DNA of 64,000 bases from Mageeibacillus sp. UBA5770 (GCA_002418705.1 DIEQ01000135.1:14088-78087); one strand, 5' to 3'. Shown: positions 1-10,315, counted from the stretch's first letter. Notes: a model not told the origin generated them from the letters alone. Made by a program: numbers and translations.

Positions 1-1294
1 CTGCGAGATACCGGATAATCGGCGAACTGCTGCTGACCCTGTACAGCGTCTGCTTGATAGCAAGCACCTGCGGGTCCTGTGCTGCTTCCCTGACGAACTC
101 AATAACCGGGTCGAAAGATTCATAAGGGTGATGTACCAGACGGTCCTTGAGTCGGATTTGTTCAAAAATATTGCCTTCATCGAACATGCTGGCCGGCTGT
201 GCCTTATAAACGGGATAACACAAGTCCGGAAAATCGGCAGCAACATTGTTGTATAGCTTCATCAGAAAAGTTAAGTCCAGGGAACCATTGACCGCGAAGG
301 TATCATTCTCTCCAATTTGAAGTGATTCGGTAAGCCAGGTCAGCAGCCTCTGATCGATGTGTTCATCAACCTCAAGCCGGATAATTTCACCCCACTGACG
401 CATACGTACCTGCTGTTCGATTACTTTGAGGAGATCTTCCGCTTCGTCCTCGTCAATATCAAGGTCAGCATTTCTCATAATACGGTAATAACCGGATGCC
501 AGGACCGTAGAACCGGTAAAAAGAATATCGAGGTTTGCACAGATAATCTGCTCAATCGGAAGAAAACCGATGGCATCAGGAAGTTTTATTTTAAGCAGGC
601 GCGGAATAACTGAAGGTACCTGCAGTGTTGCAAACTGATAGTTTCTGTCCTCGTCACTGAAATCGTCATTGTCTTTTGTATCTGTACGATCCCCGGATGC
701 GCCTTCGGAATTTGCGCTGATTAATACACAGAGGTTAAGCCTGCGGTTATAAATCAACGGGAAAGGGCGTGATGCATCAACAGCCATCGGTGTCAGTATC
801 GGATACAGCGTCGATCGGAAATACTCATCCGCCTGTGCCCTTCCCTGCTCATTTAGTTCTGAGTAGTCAAGGATATGGATACCCCTTGTCCAAAGTGTAG
901 GGATAAGCGACCGCGTATATGTTGAGTATTGTAACGCCATGCTGTGCCTGATTTTTTCGGATATTTTTGAAAGCTGTTCTGTCGGCGAAAGTCCGGAAAA
1001 ATCTCTGATTGTATATTGCGCATTCACCATATCTTTAAGTGATGCTACCCTGACAACATAAAATTCATCGAGATTTGATGCTGTAATGGAAAGAAATTTG
1101 GCACGTTCAAGCAGGGGATTCTTTGTATCCCTGGCCTCTGAGAGAATCCGGTCGTTAAATTCAAGCCAGCTTAGTTCACGGTTATAAAAACGGTTTGAAT
1201 CTGCCTGAATGCCGGCATTATCCGAAAGCATATGCAGGGTCTCCTGCCTTGCCCCCTTGGATACCTTCTTGTTTTTTGCTTTCTTAGTGGTCAT
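1..1294 (-). CDS. ppk1: Polyphosphate kinase 1 (N-terminal part; runs off the window)
   Basis: Polyphosphate kinase makes long-chain inorganic polyphosphate reversibly from ATP in the cytoplasm. My translation of the minus strand from ATG at 1294 gives about 431 residues with no stop before base 1, so the C-terminal phospholipase-D-like catalytic domains lie outside the window. The N-terminal domain signature RELSWLEFN sits near residue 40, followed by LLERAKFLSITASNLDEF, and the visible part ends in IKQTLYR, the start of the catalytic core in PPK1. The start codon overlaps the stop of the upstream exopolyphosphatase gene (ATGA, 1291-1294), so the two are almost certainly co-translated. The family call is very secure; activity cannot be judged without the missing half, which carries the phosphohistidine. 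Confidence 0.95.
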   Translation of the reverse strand, partial: MTTKKAKNKKVSKGARQETLHMLSDNAGIQADSNRFYNRELSWLEFNDRILSEARDTKNPLLERAKFLSITASNLDEFYVVRVASLKDMVNAQYTIRDFSGLSPTEQLSKISEKIRHSMALQYSTYTRSLIPTLWTRGIHILDYSELNEQGRAQADEYFRSTLYPILTPMAVDASRPFPLIYNRRLNLCVLISANSEGASGDRTDTKDNDDFSDEDRNYQFATLQVPSVIPRLLKIKLPDAIGFLPIEQIICANLDILFTGSTVLASGYYRIMRNADLDIDEDEAEDLLKVIEQQVRMRQWGEIIRLEVDEHIDQRLLTWLTESLQIGENDTFAVNGSLDLTFLMKLYNNVAADFPDLCYPVYKAQPASMFDEGNIFEQIRLKDRLVHHPYESFDPVIEFVREAAQDPQVLAIKQTLYRVSSSSPIIRYLA

Positions 1295-2835
1295 AATGCC
1301 TGTCTCCTCGGTTTTAGAACGGGTGTGGCTCCAAATACCTGTCTGTATAGGTCTGTCTTAATTCCAAATGCCCACAATTCATACGTAAGATCCTCATTAC
1401 AGTCAAAACTGATATTCAGGAAATCAGGCAGGCTTGTAACAGATATGTTCTTGATTTTCTGCCGATGTGAGGCATCCATTGCGTCAGCCATACGCAGAAT
1501 GGCGGTAAGTTTCGACACAGTAATTCTCTGATCGACCGGCAGATATTGAAAATACCGGTCTGTGAACAAATCCGGCTGTGTATAAAACCTTGCAGTATAA
1601 GCAACAGTCTCCCGCTCTTCACGATTCAGACCGATTATTTCCGTTGTATGAATAATCTGGTACGATCGCGTACTGTGATTGGTCACATGAATGTACTTAC
1701 CGACTTCATGCATGATGGACGCCAGCTGCAAAAGAAGCCGTTCACGGTCTCCCATGCCATGCTGGCGCTTTGTACCGTCAAAAATCGAAAGTGCATGCTT
1801 CTCAACCTGTTCGGCATGCTTTTTGTCATAACGATAGCGTTTGCTGATATGCCGAACGGCAGAAACCGTATCGTTGATTGGATCCATCTTCAGGACAAAG
1901 CCATGCTTCTCCCACGCGTAATGATACATTACACCATCACACAGAGACGCAGCCGGCATGTGGATACCATCAAGACCCGTATATTCGAGGTTCTTCTTAA
2001 TAATGAGAGCTGCCGGCAGCAGAAGGCTGGCGGTTGCTGAAGGAATATTCCTGGAAAGGACCAGGTCATCCGGCTTGGTCTTAAGCAGATACTCGTATGT
2101 CTCCAGAAAACGCTTTTTTGGCAGGAAACAATACTCACGCGGAGACAAACCGCTCAAGCCCTTGATAAATCCAATGTCACTGCCGAATGCGATCATATTC
2201 TGGAAGTTAATTCCCTTAGGCTCCACTGCATGATAATCTTCAAGATCATGGGATATAAATTCTTCAAGCACACTGCCGTAATGAGCTGTCTGCCGTTCCA
2301 GGTCTGAAAGAAGTTCGCTGACACGAAGTGAACCCAAAAGCATATTCTGGCTGAATACAAATTCCGATTTGTCATAAACCGTGGACTGGATGCTTCCCGC
2401 TCCGATATCAAGTATTAAAGTTCCATTCTGAATAATTTTCTCAATACCATTCATCAGCTCTTTTACAGCCAGGTTATGATAAAAACGTTCCTGCGAATTA
2501 TCCAGGACAATGACATTAAGTCCCGTACGCAGACGAATCTGCTCGGCAACAAAGTCTCTGTTCTTTGCTTCGCGAAAAGCGCTGGTTGCAACACAGATTG
2601 AATCCGTTATTTTATATTCCTTCATTTTGAGGACAAAGCCTGAAAGAATCTCACAAAGCTCGCCCACCTGTTCAGCAGAAATAAGCCCGCGCTGGTATGT
2701 CTCTGCTCCAAGGGCCAGAAACCTGCGTACTGATTCAATTTCCCTTGGAACATCTTTGCCTGTAATTTCAAATATCTTGAGGCGCAGGGAAAGCGACCCA
2801 ACATCTATAATTGCTAATGTCTGTTTTTTTGCCAT
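1291..2835 (-). CDS. ppx: Exopolyphosphatase, Ppx/GppA family
   Basis: A 514-residue Ppx/GppA phosphatase, expected to release phosphate from the end of polyphosphate or to hydrolyse pppGpp. The N-terminal actin-like ATPase fold is shown by AIIDVGSLSLRLKIFEI (about residue 8) and LILDIGAGSIQSTVYD (about 140). The usual family form of the second loop is DIGGGS, so GAGSIQ is a mild deviation. The C-terminal third carries an HD-like helical domain with HEVGKYIHVTNHS near residue 395. The length matches two-domain Ppx rather than the short form. AGGAGT lies about 11 bases upstream of the ATG. The stop overlaps the ppk start by 4 bp, putting the synthesising and degrading enzymes in one mRNA. Ppx versus GppA specificity cannot be told from sequence; the ppk neighbour favours Ppx. 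Confidence 0.9.
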   Translation of the reverse strand: MAKKQTLAIIDVGSLSLRLKIFEITGKDVPREIESVRRFLALGAETYQRGLISAEQVGELCEILSGFVLKMKEYKITDSICVATSAFREAKNRDFVAEQIRLRTGLNVIVLDNSQERFYHNLAVKELMNGIEKIIQNGTLILDIGAGSIQSTVYDKSEFVFSQNMLLGSLRVSELLSDLERQTAHYGSVLEEFISHDLEDYHAVEPKGINFQNMIAFGSDIGFIKGLSGLSPREYCFLPKKRFLETYEYLLKTKPDDLVLSRNIPSATASLLLPAALIIKKNLEYTGLDGIHMPAASLCDGVMYHYAWEKHGFVLKMDPINDTVSAVRHISKRYRYDKKHAEQVEKHALSIFDGTKRQHGMGDRERLLLQLASIMHEVGKYIHVTNHSTRSYQIIHTTEIIGLNREERETVAYTARFYTQPDLFTDRYFQYLPVDQRITVSKLTAILRMADAMDASHRQKIKNISVTSLPDFLNISFDCNEDLTYELWAFGIKTDLYRQVFGATPVLKPRRQAL

Positions 2836-2881
2836 AAGAACATTTACTCCTAATCTACTAGTGGAAAATCAGGATATTTTA

Positions 2882-2887
2882 ATTATA
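2882..2887 (-). promoter_or_regulatory. Putative -10 box of the ppx-ppk operon
   Basis: A perfect TATAAT on the minus strand lies 47 bases upstream of the ppx ATG. The hexamer 17 bases further upstream (TTACAT) is a poor -35 match, so this is a candidate only. Confidence 0.4.
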
Positions 2888-3009
2888 CAACGTGAATAAG
2901 AATCATGTAACGATCTTTTGATGATTGTTTGCTCTTTGGGGGAAATTTTTATATTCATTGCTATGTATATATCTTCCTGACCGCAATCTGTAGCGCACGC
3001 CCGTTACTC

Positions 3010-3018
3010 TGGTATAAT
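3010..3018 (+). promoter_or_regulatory. Extended -10 promoter of the thioesterase gene
   Basis: TGGTATAAT on the plus strand is a perfect extended -10 element (TG-n-TATAAT), 40 bases before the ATG at 3059. No good -35 box is seen at 17 bases, as is usual for extended -10 promoters. Together with the ppx -10 at 2882 it makes the 223-bp gap a divergent promoter region. Confidence 0.55.
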
Positions 3019-3058
3019 AACAAAGCGGACATAAATCATTTGTACAGGAGGATCATAC

Positions 3059-3580
3059 ATGAGTAACGACACATCAAATTCAATTCTTTCCGGCTCGGGT
3101 AACGGCATTCGTGCCTCACAGGAAGCTTTAGAGGGTCGTCTGAACGACTTACTCGAAGAGCTTTCGCAGCAGGAAGAGTCAAGATTTTCCCGTGTCCGAT
3201 CCCGAAGAGAATCCTTTACCGAGCATGTTGAAATCGTTATGTATCGTCATACGAACGGTTCCGGGCGTCTGTTCGGCGGTGCTTTGCTGCAGATGATAGA
3301 TACCATAGGTGCGATATGCGCAAGACGTCATGCAGGCACCGAAGTAACAACAGTTGCAATTGATAACCTTTCCTTCAAAGCACCGGCACAGCTCAATTCA
3401 ACCATCCTTTTGACAGCCGAGGTCGAAAAAGTCGGCAAAACCTCTATGAAAGTAAAAGTAACAACCTATGTTGAAGAACTCAGCGGAAACAGAGTTGAAA
3501 TCAATGTTGCCCACCTCACCTTCGTCGCTATGGATAAATACAACAGACCAACACCGGTACCGCGATTGATGGAAGAATAG
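3059..3580 (+). CDS. Hotdog-fold acyl-CoA thioesterase (YciA/BACH-like)
   Basis: Predicted cytoplasmic acyl-CoA hydrolase of 173 residues. The 4HBT hotdog signature is plain: NGSGRLFGGALLQMID near residue 75 carries the family N-x-x-G-x-LFGG-x-LL pattern, followed by VTTVAIDNLSFKAPA and VGKTSMKVKVTTYVEE, and the family ending FVAMD...PTPVP. The first ~50 residues are Ser/Glu/Gln-rich and outside the fold. A strong CAGGAGG lies 7 bases before the ATG and an extended -10 box 40 bases upstream, so it is probably monocistronic. Substrate chain length is unknown. Confidence 0.85.
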   Translation: MSNDTSNSILSGSGNGIRASQEALEGRLNDLLEELSQQEESRFSRVRSRRESFTEHVEIVMYRHTNGSGRLFGGALLQMIDTIGAICARRHAGTEVTTVAIDNLSFKAPAQLNSTILLTAEVEKVGKTSMKVKVTTYVEELSGNRVEINVAHLTFVAMDKYNRPTPVPRLMEE

Positions 3581-3640
3581 TTTCAAATATATCTTTCGGG
3601 AACGCGAGATGATTTTACTGCATCCAAACAAACTGACAAT

Positions 3641-3692
3641 AAAAATATCGGTATTCTTATCACCGGCGAAGTGCCGGGTAAAGAATACCGAT
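3641..3692 (-). terminator. Rho-independent terminator of the BCAA cluster
   Basis: A perfect 12-bp inverted repeat (ATCGGTATTCTT, 3647-3658, with 3681-3692) encloses a second GC-rich hairpin (CCGGC/GCCGG). On the minus strand the stem is followed by ATTTTTATTG. It lies about 80 bases after the ilvB stop, so it terminates the minus-strand operon. The thioesterase gene could use the same stem, but the plus side lacks a T-run. Confidence 0.75.
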
Positions 3693-3770
3693 ACTGATTT
3701 ACGGAGTTTCTTCCTTGGCGCGAACGAATTTCGAAGGGCTTCAGCCCGGAGACAAGTGAGGACAAAGGTC

Positions 3771-5477
3771 TCACATCCCCGGCATGATTATCTCTTCAGG
3801 ATTTTTTCCCGGCGGAATCATCGGATATACCAATTCTTCAGCATCAAGCATGACATGGAACACAAAAGGTTTGTCATTGGACATCATTTTTGCGAGATTT
3901 TGCCTGAATTCCTGTGCATCCGCAGCACGTGCACCTGCTATGCCGTAAGCATCTGCGATCTGAATGAAATTCGGATTATTCTCCATAAGGGACTGGCTGT
4001 ATCTTTTTCCGAAGAACAGTTCCTGCCACTGCCGCACCATTCCGAGCTGCTGGTTGTCCATAATTACAACTTTTACATTGAGCCCGAGGCTTTGCAGTGT
4101 TCCGAACTCCTGGATGGTCATTTGAATTCCGCCGTCTCCGACAAAGAGGACGACAGGTCTGTCAGGTGCAGCGATGGCGGCACCGATAGCTGCAGGCAGT
4201 CCGAATCCCATTGTTCCGAGACCGCCTGATGTCAGGAAAGATCTCGGTGATTCGATGGAAAAATACTGTGAAGCAAACATCTGGTGCTGACCGACGTCCG
4301 TTACGAGTATTGGGTTCTGTCCTTTATAAGCTTCAGATATCGTATGAACAACAGCTTCCGGAAGGAGCTTGTCATTCAGGGACACAAGTTCATCGGTCAG
4401 TTCATGAAAGCGTTCGGCCTTGGCAGCCATTTTTGAAATCCATTCGGACCAGGCTGCTTTAAAGTCATAATCAGGCATATGACGAAGAACATGTGCAAAA
4501 AAGTTTGCAGCGTCGTCTTCTATCTCTACCGTCGGGCGGATATTTTTACCGATCTCTGCAGGGTCAATATCAACATGAATGACCTGACGAGTCTTATTCT
4601 GGTTGTATTTGTCGGGATCACCGATAATACGGTCTGAAAAGCGGCAGCCGACAGCAAGAAGCAGATCACAGTTGCCAATTGCCGAGTTGCCCTGCGGTGT
4701 GCCGTGCATACCGACCATACCTAAGTACTGAGGATGCTCCTCAGCGATTACTCCCTTAGCCATCATGGATGTTGCTACCGGTATACCGGTTTCCTCGACA
4801 AACCTCTGCATAAGTGCACTCGCACCTTCGGAAATGATTACTCCTCCTCCTACAAGCAGAAGCGGACGTTTGGCATTTCTAAGTGCTTCGTATACGGAAA
4901 GAACCTGGGTCTCGATCTTTTTTCTCGGCGGACGATGGCGCATGACGCTCATTGCGGAATCCGTATTATCAGGAATCTGTGCCGCCAGGATATCCTTCGG
5001 GACATTGACCAGGACCGGTCCGGGTCTTCCTTCAGTCGTGAGGTTCCAGGCTTCTTCAAGAGTTGGAAGCAGTTCAGCCGGATCCATGACAAGATAATTA
5101 TATTTTGTTATCGGCTGCGTAATACCCGTAATATCAGCTTCCTGGAATGCATCCTTACCGGTGCAGTTGCGCGCAACCGCTCCCGTAATTGCAAAAAGAG
5201 GAACGGAATCGAGGAATGCATCCGCAATACCTGTAACAAGATTCGTCGCGCCGGGGCCAGAAGTGGCAATCACGACACCGGGCTTGCCGGTAATTTTTGC
5301 ATATCCCTCAGCAGCGTGTACAGCACCCTGTTCGTGCCTGGTCAGAACATGAGGGAATTCAGCCTGATAAATGGCATCGTATAGAACCAGAATGGGTCCT
5401 CCGGGATACCCGAATGCCGGATTTACACCCTTACCCTCCAAAAAAGAAACAATCGTCTGTGCTCCATTCATATTCAT
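3771..5477 (-). CDS. ilvB: Acetolactate synthase large subunit
   Basis: Catalyses condensation of pyruvate with pyruvate or 2-oxobutyrate, the first common step to valine, leucine and isoleucine, using thiamine diphosphate. The three family domains are present: the N-terminal PYR domain (FGYPGGPILVLYDA; RHEQGAVHAAEGYA with the ThDP-activating Glu), the central FAD-type domain, and the C-terminal PP domain with GDGG...DNQQ, the ThDP/Mg motif. The start chosen at 5477 (568 residues) opens with MNMNGAQTIV; the in-frame ATG at 5471, with AGGTG six bases upstream, is equally possible. An open frame reaches 5558 but has no better start. No small regulatory subunit (ilvN) lies in the window. It is the last gene of the cimA-leu-ilv cluster, with a terminator at 3641-3692. 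Confidence 0.94.
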   Translation of the reverse strand: MNMNGAQTIVSFLEGKGVNPAFGYPGGPILVLYDAIYQAEFPHVLTRHEQGAVHAAEGYAKITGKPGVVIATSGPGATNLVTGIADAFLDSVPLFAITGAVARNCTGKDAFQEADITGITQPITKYNYLVMDPAELLPTLEEAWNLTTEGRPGPVLVNVPKDILAAQIPDNTDSAMSVMRHRPPRKKIETQVLSVYEALRNAKRPLLLVGGGVIISEGASALMQRFVEETGIPVATSMMAKGVIAEEHPQYLGMVGMHGTPQGNSAIGNCDLLLAVGCRFSDRIIGDPDKYNQNKTRQVIHVDIDPAEIGKNIRPTVEIEDDAANFFAHVLRHMPDYDFKAAWSEWISKMAAKAERFHELTDELVSLNDKLLPEAVVHTISEAYKGQNPILVTDVGQHQMFASQYFSIESPRSFLTSGGLGTMGFGLPAAIGAAIAAPDRPVVLFVGDGGIQMTIQEFGTLQSLGLNVKVVIMDNQQLGMVRQWQELFFGKRYSQSLMENNPNFIQIADAYGIAGARAADAQEFRQNLAKMMSNDKPFVFHVMLDAEELVYPMIPPGKNPEEIIMPGM

Positions 5478-5568
5478 CACCTGTATCCTATCGTAAGCCG
5501 GAATCAAATTCCGGCTGATCCATTGGTCATTATTACCTGTATGTATCCGCCATGACACATTGACGTTA

Positions 5569-7248
5569 TCAGATCCTGCAGACCTTGACGTGATTCATGC
5601 TTGCACCGTTAGCTGCTGAATCTGCAAGGTCCTCAAAACGGGCAAGAATTCCGGTGAGCCTGCGGTCAGGCAGGATGGCGGGCTTTCTTGCGGCAAGTAC
5701 ATTCTCATCAACTTCAAGGGTGAGTGTTCGTGCAGGTATGTCAATCAGTATCATATCACCGTTCTCAACATACGCCAGAGGACCGCCTACGGCTGCTTCA
5801 GGACAGACGTGTCCGACAGATGAGCCTCTTGTGGCGCCGGAGAACCGTCCGTCTGTAATGAGGGCTACGCTTGTATCGAGCCCCATGCCAGCGACTGCAG
5901 ATGTCGGTGTGAGCATCTCGCGCATGCCGGGTCCGCCCTTCGGCCCTTCGAAACGAATAACAATGACGTCACCGGCAACGATTTCACCTGCAAAAATAGC
6001 AGCCGTCGCCTCCTCTTCAGAGTTATATACTCTTGCAGGCCCCCTATGGACAAGCATTTCAGGAAGGACAGCACCCTTTTTGACAATAGCACATTCAGGG
6101 GCAAGATTTCCTCTGAGTACAGCCAGGCCTCCGTCTTTGGCAACGGGTGTCTCATAGGAGGCAATAACGCGTCCGTCCGCTCCCCTGTTGCCTTTAATCC
6201 GATCAGCGATAGTACCGTCAACAGATGGGTTTTCTGTTGACAGAAGTCCTGTTTTGGCAAGTTCGGCTAATACGTTTGTAATGCCGCCGACTTCATTCAG
6301 GTCAGTAATAAATACGGAACTTGCAGGATTCAGCTTGCTTAGCTGTGGTGTAGTATCGGTAACATGGGATATGTCATCCATCGAAAGTGCATATCCGGCT
6401 TCCCTGGAGATAGCCAGAAGGTGGAGCACACTGTTTGTTGATCCGCCCAGTGCCATATCGACCCGGAGTGCATTGAAAATGGCTTCTTTTGTCATGATGT
6501 CACCGGCAGTTCGGCCTTCTTCAAGAAGAGTCATGATCTTCATGCCGGTTTCTTTGGCAAGGCGGCGGCGTGCAGAAAATACGGCCGGAATCGTACCGTT
6601 TCCCGGAAGGGCCATCCCGAGGGCCTCCGTAATACAGTTCATCGTGTTCGCTGTGTACATTCCCGAGCAGCTTCCGCAGGTCGGGCAGCAGGCCATTTCC
6701 ATTTCGGAGAGTTCATCGGCTGTCATGGCACCTGCGGCAAACTTGCCGGATGCTTCGAACATATCGGATAAACCGATTCTTTTGCCGTGATAGTTTCCGG
6801 GAAGCATGGGTCCGCCGGATACAAAAATTGACGGAATATTCAGCCGTGCCGCAGCCATCAGCATGCCGGGAACGACCTTGTCACAGCTCGGAATGAATAC
6901 AACTGCGTCAAGAGGCTGTGCCATCAGTACAAGCTCACAGGAGTCAGCTATCACATCGCGGCTGACCAGAGAGTATTTCATACCGATATGATTCATTGCT
7001 GTTCCGTCACATACGCCTATTGCGGGGAACTCAAGAGGCACTCCGCCGGCCATCCGGATACCGTCTTTGACACACTGGGCAAGATCGCGAAGATGCGCAT
7101 GTCCGGGAATCAGTTCAGAAAAAGAATTGACGACACCGATCATAGGCCGCTTCAGTTCTTCCGGAGTAAGTCCAAGAGCATAGAAAAGAGACCTGTGCGC
7201 TGCGCGGCTAGGATCTTTTGTCATCTGTCCACTGCGTTCATTGTTCAT
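5569..7248 (-). CDS. ilvD: Dihydroxy-acid dehydratase
   Basis: Dehydrates 2,3-dihydroxyisovalerate and 2,3-dihydroxy-3-methylvalerate to the 2-oxoacids of valine/leucine and isoleucine. The protein is 559 residues from the ATG at 7248 (MNNERSG), chosen because AAGGTGG lies just upstream; a longer frame opens at 7272. Iron-sulfur ligands are visible in [10 protein letters not shown] and in the Cys-rich stretch [19 protein letters not shown] near residue 190. The C-terminal part shows [19 protein letters not shown]. It lies between leuB and ilvB on the same strand. The enzyme between IlvB and IlvD (ketol-acid reductoisomerase, ilvC) is not in the window. Confidence 0.96.
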   Translation of the reverse strand: MNNERSGQMTKDPSRAAHRSLFYALGLTPEELKRPMIGVVNSFSELIPGHAHLRDLAQCVKDGIRMAGGVPLEFPAIGVCDGTAMNHIGMKYSLVSRDVIADSCELVLMAQPLDAVVFIPSCDKVVPGMLMAAARLNIPSIFVSGGPMLPGNYHGKRIGLSDMFEASGKFAAGAMTADELSEMEMACCPTCGSCSGMYTANTMNCITEALGMALPGNGTIPAVFSARRRLAKETGMKIMTLLEEGRTAGDIMTKEAIFNALRVDMALGGSTNSVLHLLAISREAGYALSMDDISHVTDTTPQLSKLNPASSVFITDLNEVGGITNVLAELAKTGLLSTENPSVDGTIADRIKGNRGADGRVIASYETPVAKDGGLAVLRGNLAPECAIVKKGAVLPEMLVHRGPARVYNSEEEATAAIFAGEIVAGDVIVIRFEGPKGGPGMREMLTPTSAVAGMGLDTSVALITDGRFSGATRGSSVGHVCPEAAVGGPLAYVENGDMILIDIPARTLTLEVDENVLAARKPAILPDRRLTGILARFEDLADSAANGASMNHVKVCRI

Positions 7249-7299
7249 ACTGCCACCTTCTTTTCTTTTCATCGATGCTTTACTGTTGGGTACGAAACG

Positions 7300-7325
7300 G
7301 AGAGTGCAAGAAAACTTCCACTCTC
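7300..7325 (-). other. Intercistronic hairpin between leuB and ilvD
   Basis: Inverted arms GAGAGTG (7300-7306) and CACTCTC (7319-7325) can fold in the leuB-ilvD spacer. No run of T follows on the minus strand, so it looks like an RNA-processing or stability hairpin rather than a terminator. A second perfect palindrome, CCCTTAAGGG, lies at 7346-7355 just after the leuB stop. Confidence 0.4.
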
Positions 7326-7359
7326 TGTTAAATCATTTATGCAGTCCCTTAAGGGGTCA

Positions 7360-8463
7360 TTATGCAATTGCCGAAATAACTTTTGCTGTCATTTCTTTTG
7401 TTCCGAGGATAGTCAGATCATCTGAATAAGCGATATCAACTGTTCGATAGCCCTCAGACAGGACTTGAGCAACCGCTGACTCAATCGCTGCGGCTTCTTT
7501 CGCAAGGGAGAATGACCAGCGAAGCATCATAGCAGCCGACAGGATGGTCGCCAGCGGATTAGCTTTGTTCTGTCCGGCGATGTCCGGCGCTGTTCCGTGA
7601 ACCGGCTCGTACATACCGGGTTTGCCGGGAGCGCCCAGGGAAGCAGAAGGCAGCATGCCGATCGAACCGGTAATCATTCCAGCTTCATCCGAGAGGATAT
7701 CACCGAACATATTTGTTGTTATCATAACATCAAAATCACTTGGGTGTCTTACCAGCTGCATGGAAGCATTGTCAACATACATATAGGACAACGCAACTTC
7801 TGGATATTCCACGGAGACCCTGTCTGTTACTTCTCTCCAGAGGCGTGAGCTTTCCAGGATATTAGCCTTGTCAACGCTGACTACTCTTTTCTTTCGTCCC
7901 ATGGCAAGTTCGAATCCTACACGGACGATACGTTCGATTTCGATCTCACTGTAACTCTCTGTATCATAGGCTTCCTGTCCCCTTGATTCGCCGGTCTGTG
8001 TTTTTCCGCCGTCTCTTCTGCCGCGGTCTCCAAAATAGATGCCGCCGGTCAGTTCCCGGACAATCATGATGTCAATACCGTCAGCCACAAAGATATCTTT
8101 GAGCGGACAGGCCAGAGAAAGCTCCTTATGAAGAACGGCCGGCCGCAGATTGGCATAAAGTCCCAGTTCAGATCGAAGACCCAGCAGTGCCTGTTCGGGA
8201 CGCTGTTTCCCCGGAAGTGAATCCCACTTAGGTCCGCCAACCGCGCCAAGAAGGACTGCGTCACTCTTTTTGCAGGCCGCAAGGGTTGACGCAGGCAGCG
8301 GTTCTCCGGTGGCATCAATAGCACTTCCGCCGGCGAGCAGTTCTTCAAAATGAAAAGTGTGGCCGTATTTTTGGCCAATCACGTTCAATACGTCACAGGT
8401 CATGTTAGTGACTTCCGGTCCAATCCCGTCACCGGGGATAACTGCTATATTATATGATCCCAT
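7360..8463 (-). CDS. leuB: 3-isopropylmalate dehydrogenase
   Basis: NAD-dependent oxidative decarboxylase for 3-isopropylmalate (leucine) and, in citramalate-using bacteria, erythro-3-methylmalate (isoleucine). It is 367 residues from ATG 8463 (MGSYNIAVIPGDGIGPEV). The start was chosen because AGGAGG lies nine bases upstream; the longer frame to 8490 would read through that ribosome site. Family marks are LTGGIYFGDRG, the substrate-binding region, and MYEPVHGTAPDIAGQNKANP near the C-terminus. It lies in cluster order leuC-leuD-leuB. Confidence 0.96.
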   Translation of the reverse strand: MGSYNIAVIPGDGIGPEVTNMTCDVLNVIGQKYGHTFHFEELLAGGSAIDATGEPLPASTLAACKKSDAVLLGAVGGPKWDSLPGKQRPEQALLGLRSELGLYANLRPAVLHKELSLACPLKDIFVADGIDIMIVRELTGGIYFGDRGRRDGGKTQTGESRGQEAYDTESYSEIEIERIVRVGFELAMGRKKRVVSVDKANILESSRLWREVTDRVSVEYPEVALSYMYVDNASMQLVRHPSDFDVMITTNMFGDILSDEAGMITGSIGMLPSASLGAPGKPGMYEPVHGTAPDIAGQNKANPLATILSAAMMLRWSFSLAKEAAAIESAVAQVLSEGYRTVDIAYSDDLTILGTKEMTAKVISAIA

Positions 8464-8521
8464 TCCTGCATTCCTCCTGCAAGGATTCACTTCCGAAAGC
8501 GAATCCGGATGTCATTTTAAT

Positions 8522-9007
8522 TTACTTCTTTGCGATGTATCCGACAAGACCGTCCGCCTCAATGATTTTACGGATGAACTCCGGGAACGGTTTTGCTGTA
8601 AATGTCTGTCCGGTTGTGATGTCATGAATCCTGCCGGTTTCAAAATCTACCTCAATCTGATCTCCGTCACCGATTGCTTCGGAAGCTTCTGCAGACTCCA
8701 TGATAGCCAGCCCCATGTTAATTGCATTTCTGTAAAAAATACGGGCGAAAGAAGGCGCGATTACGCAGGAAATCCCGCTTGCCTTTATCGCGATCGGTGC
8801 ATGTTCACGGGATGACCCGCAGCCGAAATTCGGTCCTCCGACGATAATGTCACCCGGCTGCACGCGGCTTACAAATGAAAGATCGATGTCTTCCATGCAG
8901 TGTGCTGCTAATTCTTTCGGATCAGATGTATTGAGATAACGGGCGGGAATAATTACATCGGTATCGACATTTGCCCCGTATTTGAAAACTTTACCTTTTG
9001 CGATCAT
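8522..9007 (-). CDS. leuD: 3-isopropylmalate dehydratase small subunit
   Basis: A 161-residue swivel-domain subunit that pairs with LeuC to isomerise 2- and 3-isopropylmalate; in citramalate users the same pair acts on citramalate. It is of the short type (about 160 residues), matching the 427-residue LeuC of the same subfamily. It opens with a ribosome site CAGGAGG and [31 protein letters not shown] near residue 60 is the family signature. Confidence 0.95.
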   Translation of the reverse strand: MIAKGKVFKYGANVDTDVIIPARYLNTSDPKELAAHCMEDIDLSFVSRVQPGDIIVGGPNFGCGSSREHAPIAIKASGISCVIAPSFARIFYRNAINMGLAIMESAEASEAIGDGDQIEVDFETGRIHDITTGQTFTAKPFPEFIRKIIEADGLVGYIAKK

Positions 9008-9031
9008 ATTCTTTTCCTCCTGATGTTACTT

Positions 9032-10315
9032 TTACTCCAACTCAAAGGGGCTGGCAATACGTCCGAAAATAGCCGATGCTGCAGCCACAGGTACGCTTGA
9101 AAGATATACTTCGGACTCGGGATGCCCCATGCGTCCTACGAAATTGCGGTTGGTTGTTGAGACACAGCGCTCGCCTTTTGCAAGGATACCCATATGTCCG
9201 CCGAGGCAGGGTCCGCAGGTTGCTGCCGATACGACACAGTTTGAATCTGCAAAGATCTCAAGGAGACCTTCCTTAAGTGCTTCCTTCCAGACACGCTGGG
9301 AACCGGGCAGGATAATGCACCTGACTCCCTTTTTCACTTTTTTACCTTTAAAGATTTCTGCGGCAACGCGGAGATCCTCAAGACGTCCGTTTGTGCAGGA
9401 ACCGATAACCACCTGATCGATGACAACTTCATCAAAAGTACCGACAGTTTTTGTGTTTTCCGGAAGATGCGGGAAAGATACGGTCATTGGCACCGTATCA
9501 AGGTCAATATCAAAGGTTCTCTCATAATCGGCGTCTGCATCAGCAGCAAATGCCGTGTATGACTGACTGGCAAAACGATCCGGTGCGAACTTTTCAATAT
9601 AATCCAGGGTCTTCTGATCGACCGGGAAAATACCATTCTTTCCGCCGGCTTCAATCGCCATATTGCAGATTGTAAGGCGATCCGCCATGGTGAGCGTGTC
9701 AACACCGGGACCTGTAAACTCCATCGACTCATAAAGGGCGCCGTCAACGCCGATCATGCCGATGATATAAAGAATAAGATCTTTACTCGTGATGTTTTTG
9801 CGCAGCTTTCCGGTCAGGTTGAAGCGGATAGCTTCAGGGACGCGAAACCAGGTCTGTCCTGTTGCCATGGCGCAGGCCAGGTCTGTTGAACCGACACCCG
9901 TTGCAAAGGCTCCAAGTGCGCCGTATGTGCAGGTATGGGAGTCAGCACCTATGATTGCATCTCCGGGTGCCACAAGGCCGTTCTCAGGAAGGATAACGTG
10001 CTCAACGCCCATCAGAGGGTCGCCGATCTCATAATAATGTTCAATCCCCTGGGTTTTGGCAAATTCCCTTATTTTCTTACAGTTATCGGCCGATTTAATA
10101 TCCTTGTTCGGTGTGAAATGATCCGGTACCAGGGCTACCTTGTTTTTGTCGAAAACGCCGCATGCACAGGTCTGTGCAAAAACATCAATGGCCGGCGGTG
10201 TAGTGACGTCATTTCCAAGTACAAGATCAAGTTTTGCCTCGATAAGCTGTCCGGGCTCAACGCTGTCCAGACCTGCGTGCTTAGCCAGAATCTTCTGTGT
10301 CATTGTCATTCCCAT
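9032..10315 (-). CDS. leuC: 3-isopropylmalate dehydratase large subunit
   Basis: A 427-residue aconitase-family subunit carrying the [4Fe-4S] cluster. Visible motifs are [20 protein letters not shown], the first cluster Cys in GSCTNGR, and the second and third in CGPCLGGH. The start at ATG 10315 ([15 protein letters not shown]) has AGGAGG at the right distance; the frame open to 10363 is upstream noise. It is 24 bases from leuD and forms the alpha subunit of the LeuCD heterodimer. The length fits the homoaconitase/LeuC2 type rather than the 466-residue enterobacterial type. Confidence 0.95.
   Translation of the reverse strand: MGMTMTQKILAKHAGLDSVEPGQLIEAKLDLVLGNDVTTPPAIDVFAQTCACGVFDKNKVALVPDHFTPNKDIKSADNCKKIREFAKTQGIEHYYEIGDPLMGVEHVILPENGLVAPGDAIIGADSHTCTYGALGAFATGVGSTDLACAMATGQTWFRVPEAIRFNLTGKLRKNITSKDLILYIIGMIGVDGALYESMEFTGPGVDTLTMADRLTICNMAIEAGGKNGIFPVDQKTLDYIEKFAPDRFASQSYTAFAADADADYERTFDIDLDTVPMTVSFPHLPENTKTVGTFDEVVIDQVVIGSCTNGRLEDLRVAAEIFKGKKVKKGVRCIILPGSQRVWKEALKEGLLEIFADSNCVVSAATCGPCLGGHMGILAKGERCVSTTNRNFVGRMGHPESEVYLSSVPVAAASAIFGRIASPFELE

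Noticed and set aside
5597..6157. Long open frames on the plus strand opposite ilvD and similar frames opposite other genes
   Set aside because: They lie antisense to clear enzymes, lack ribosome sites and have no recognisable domain.
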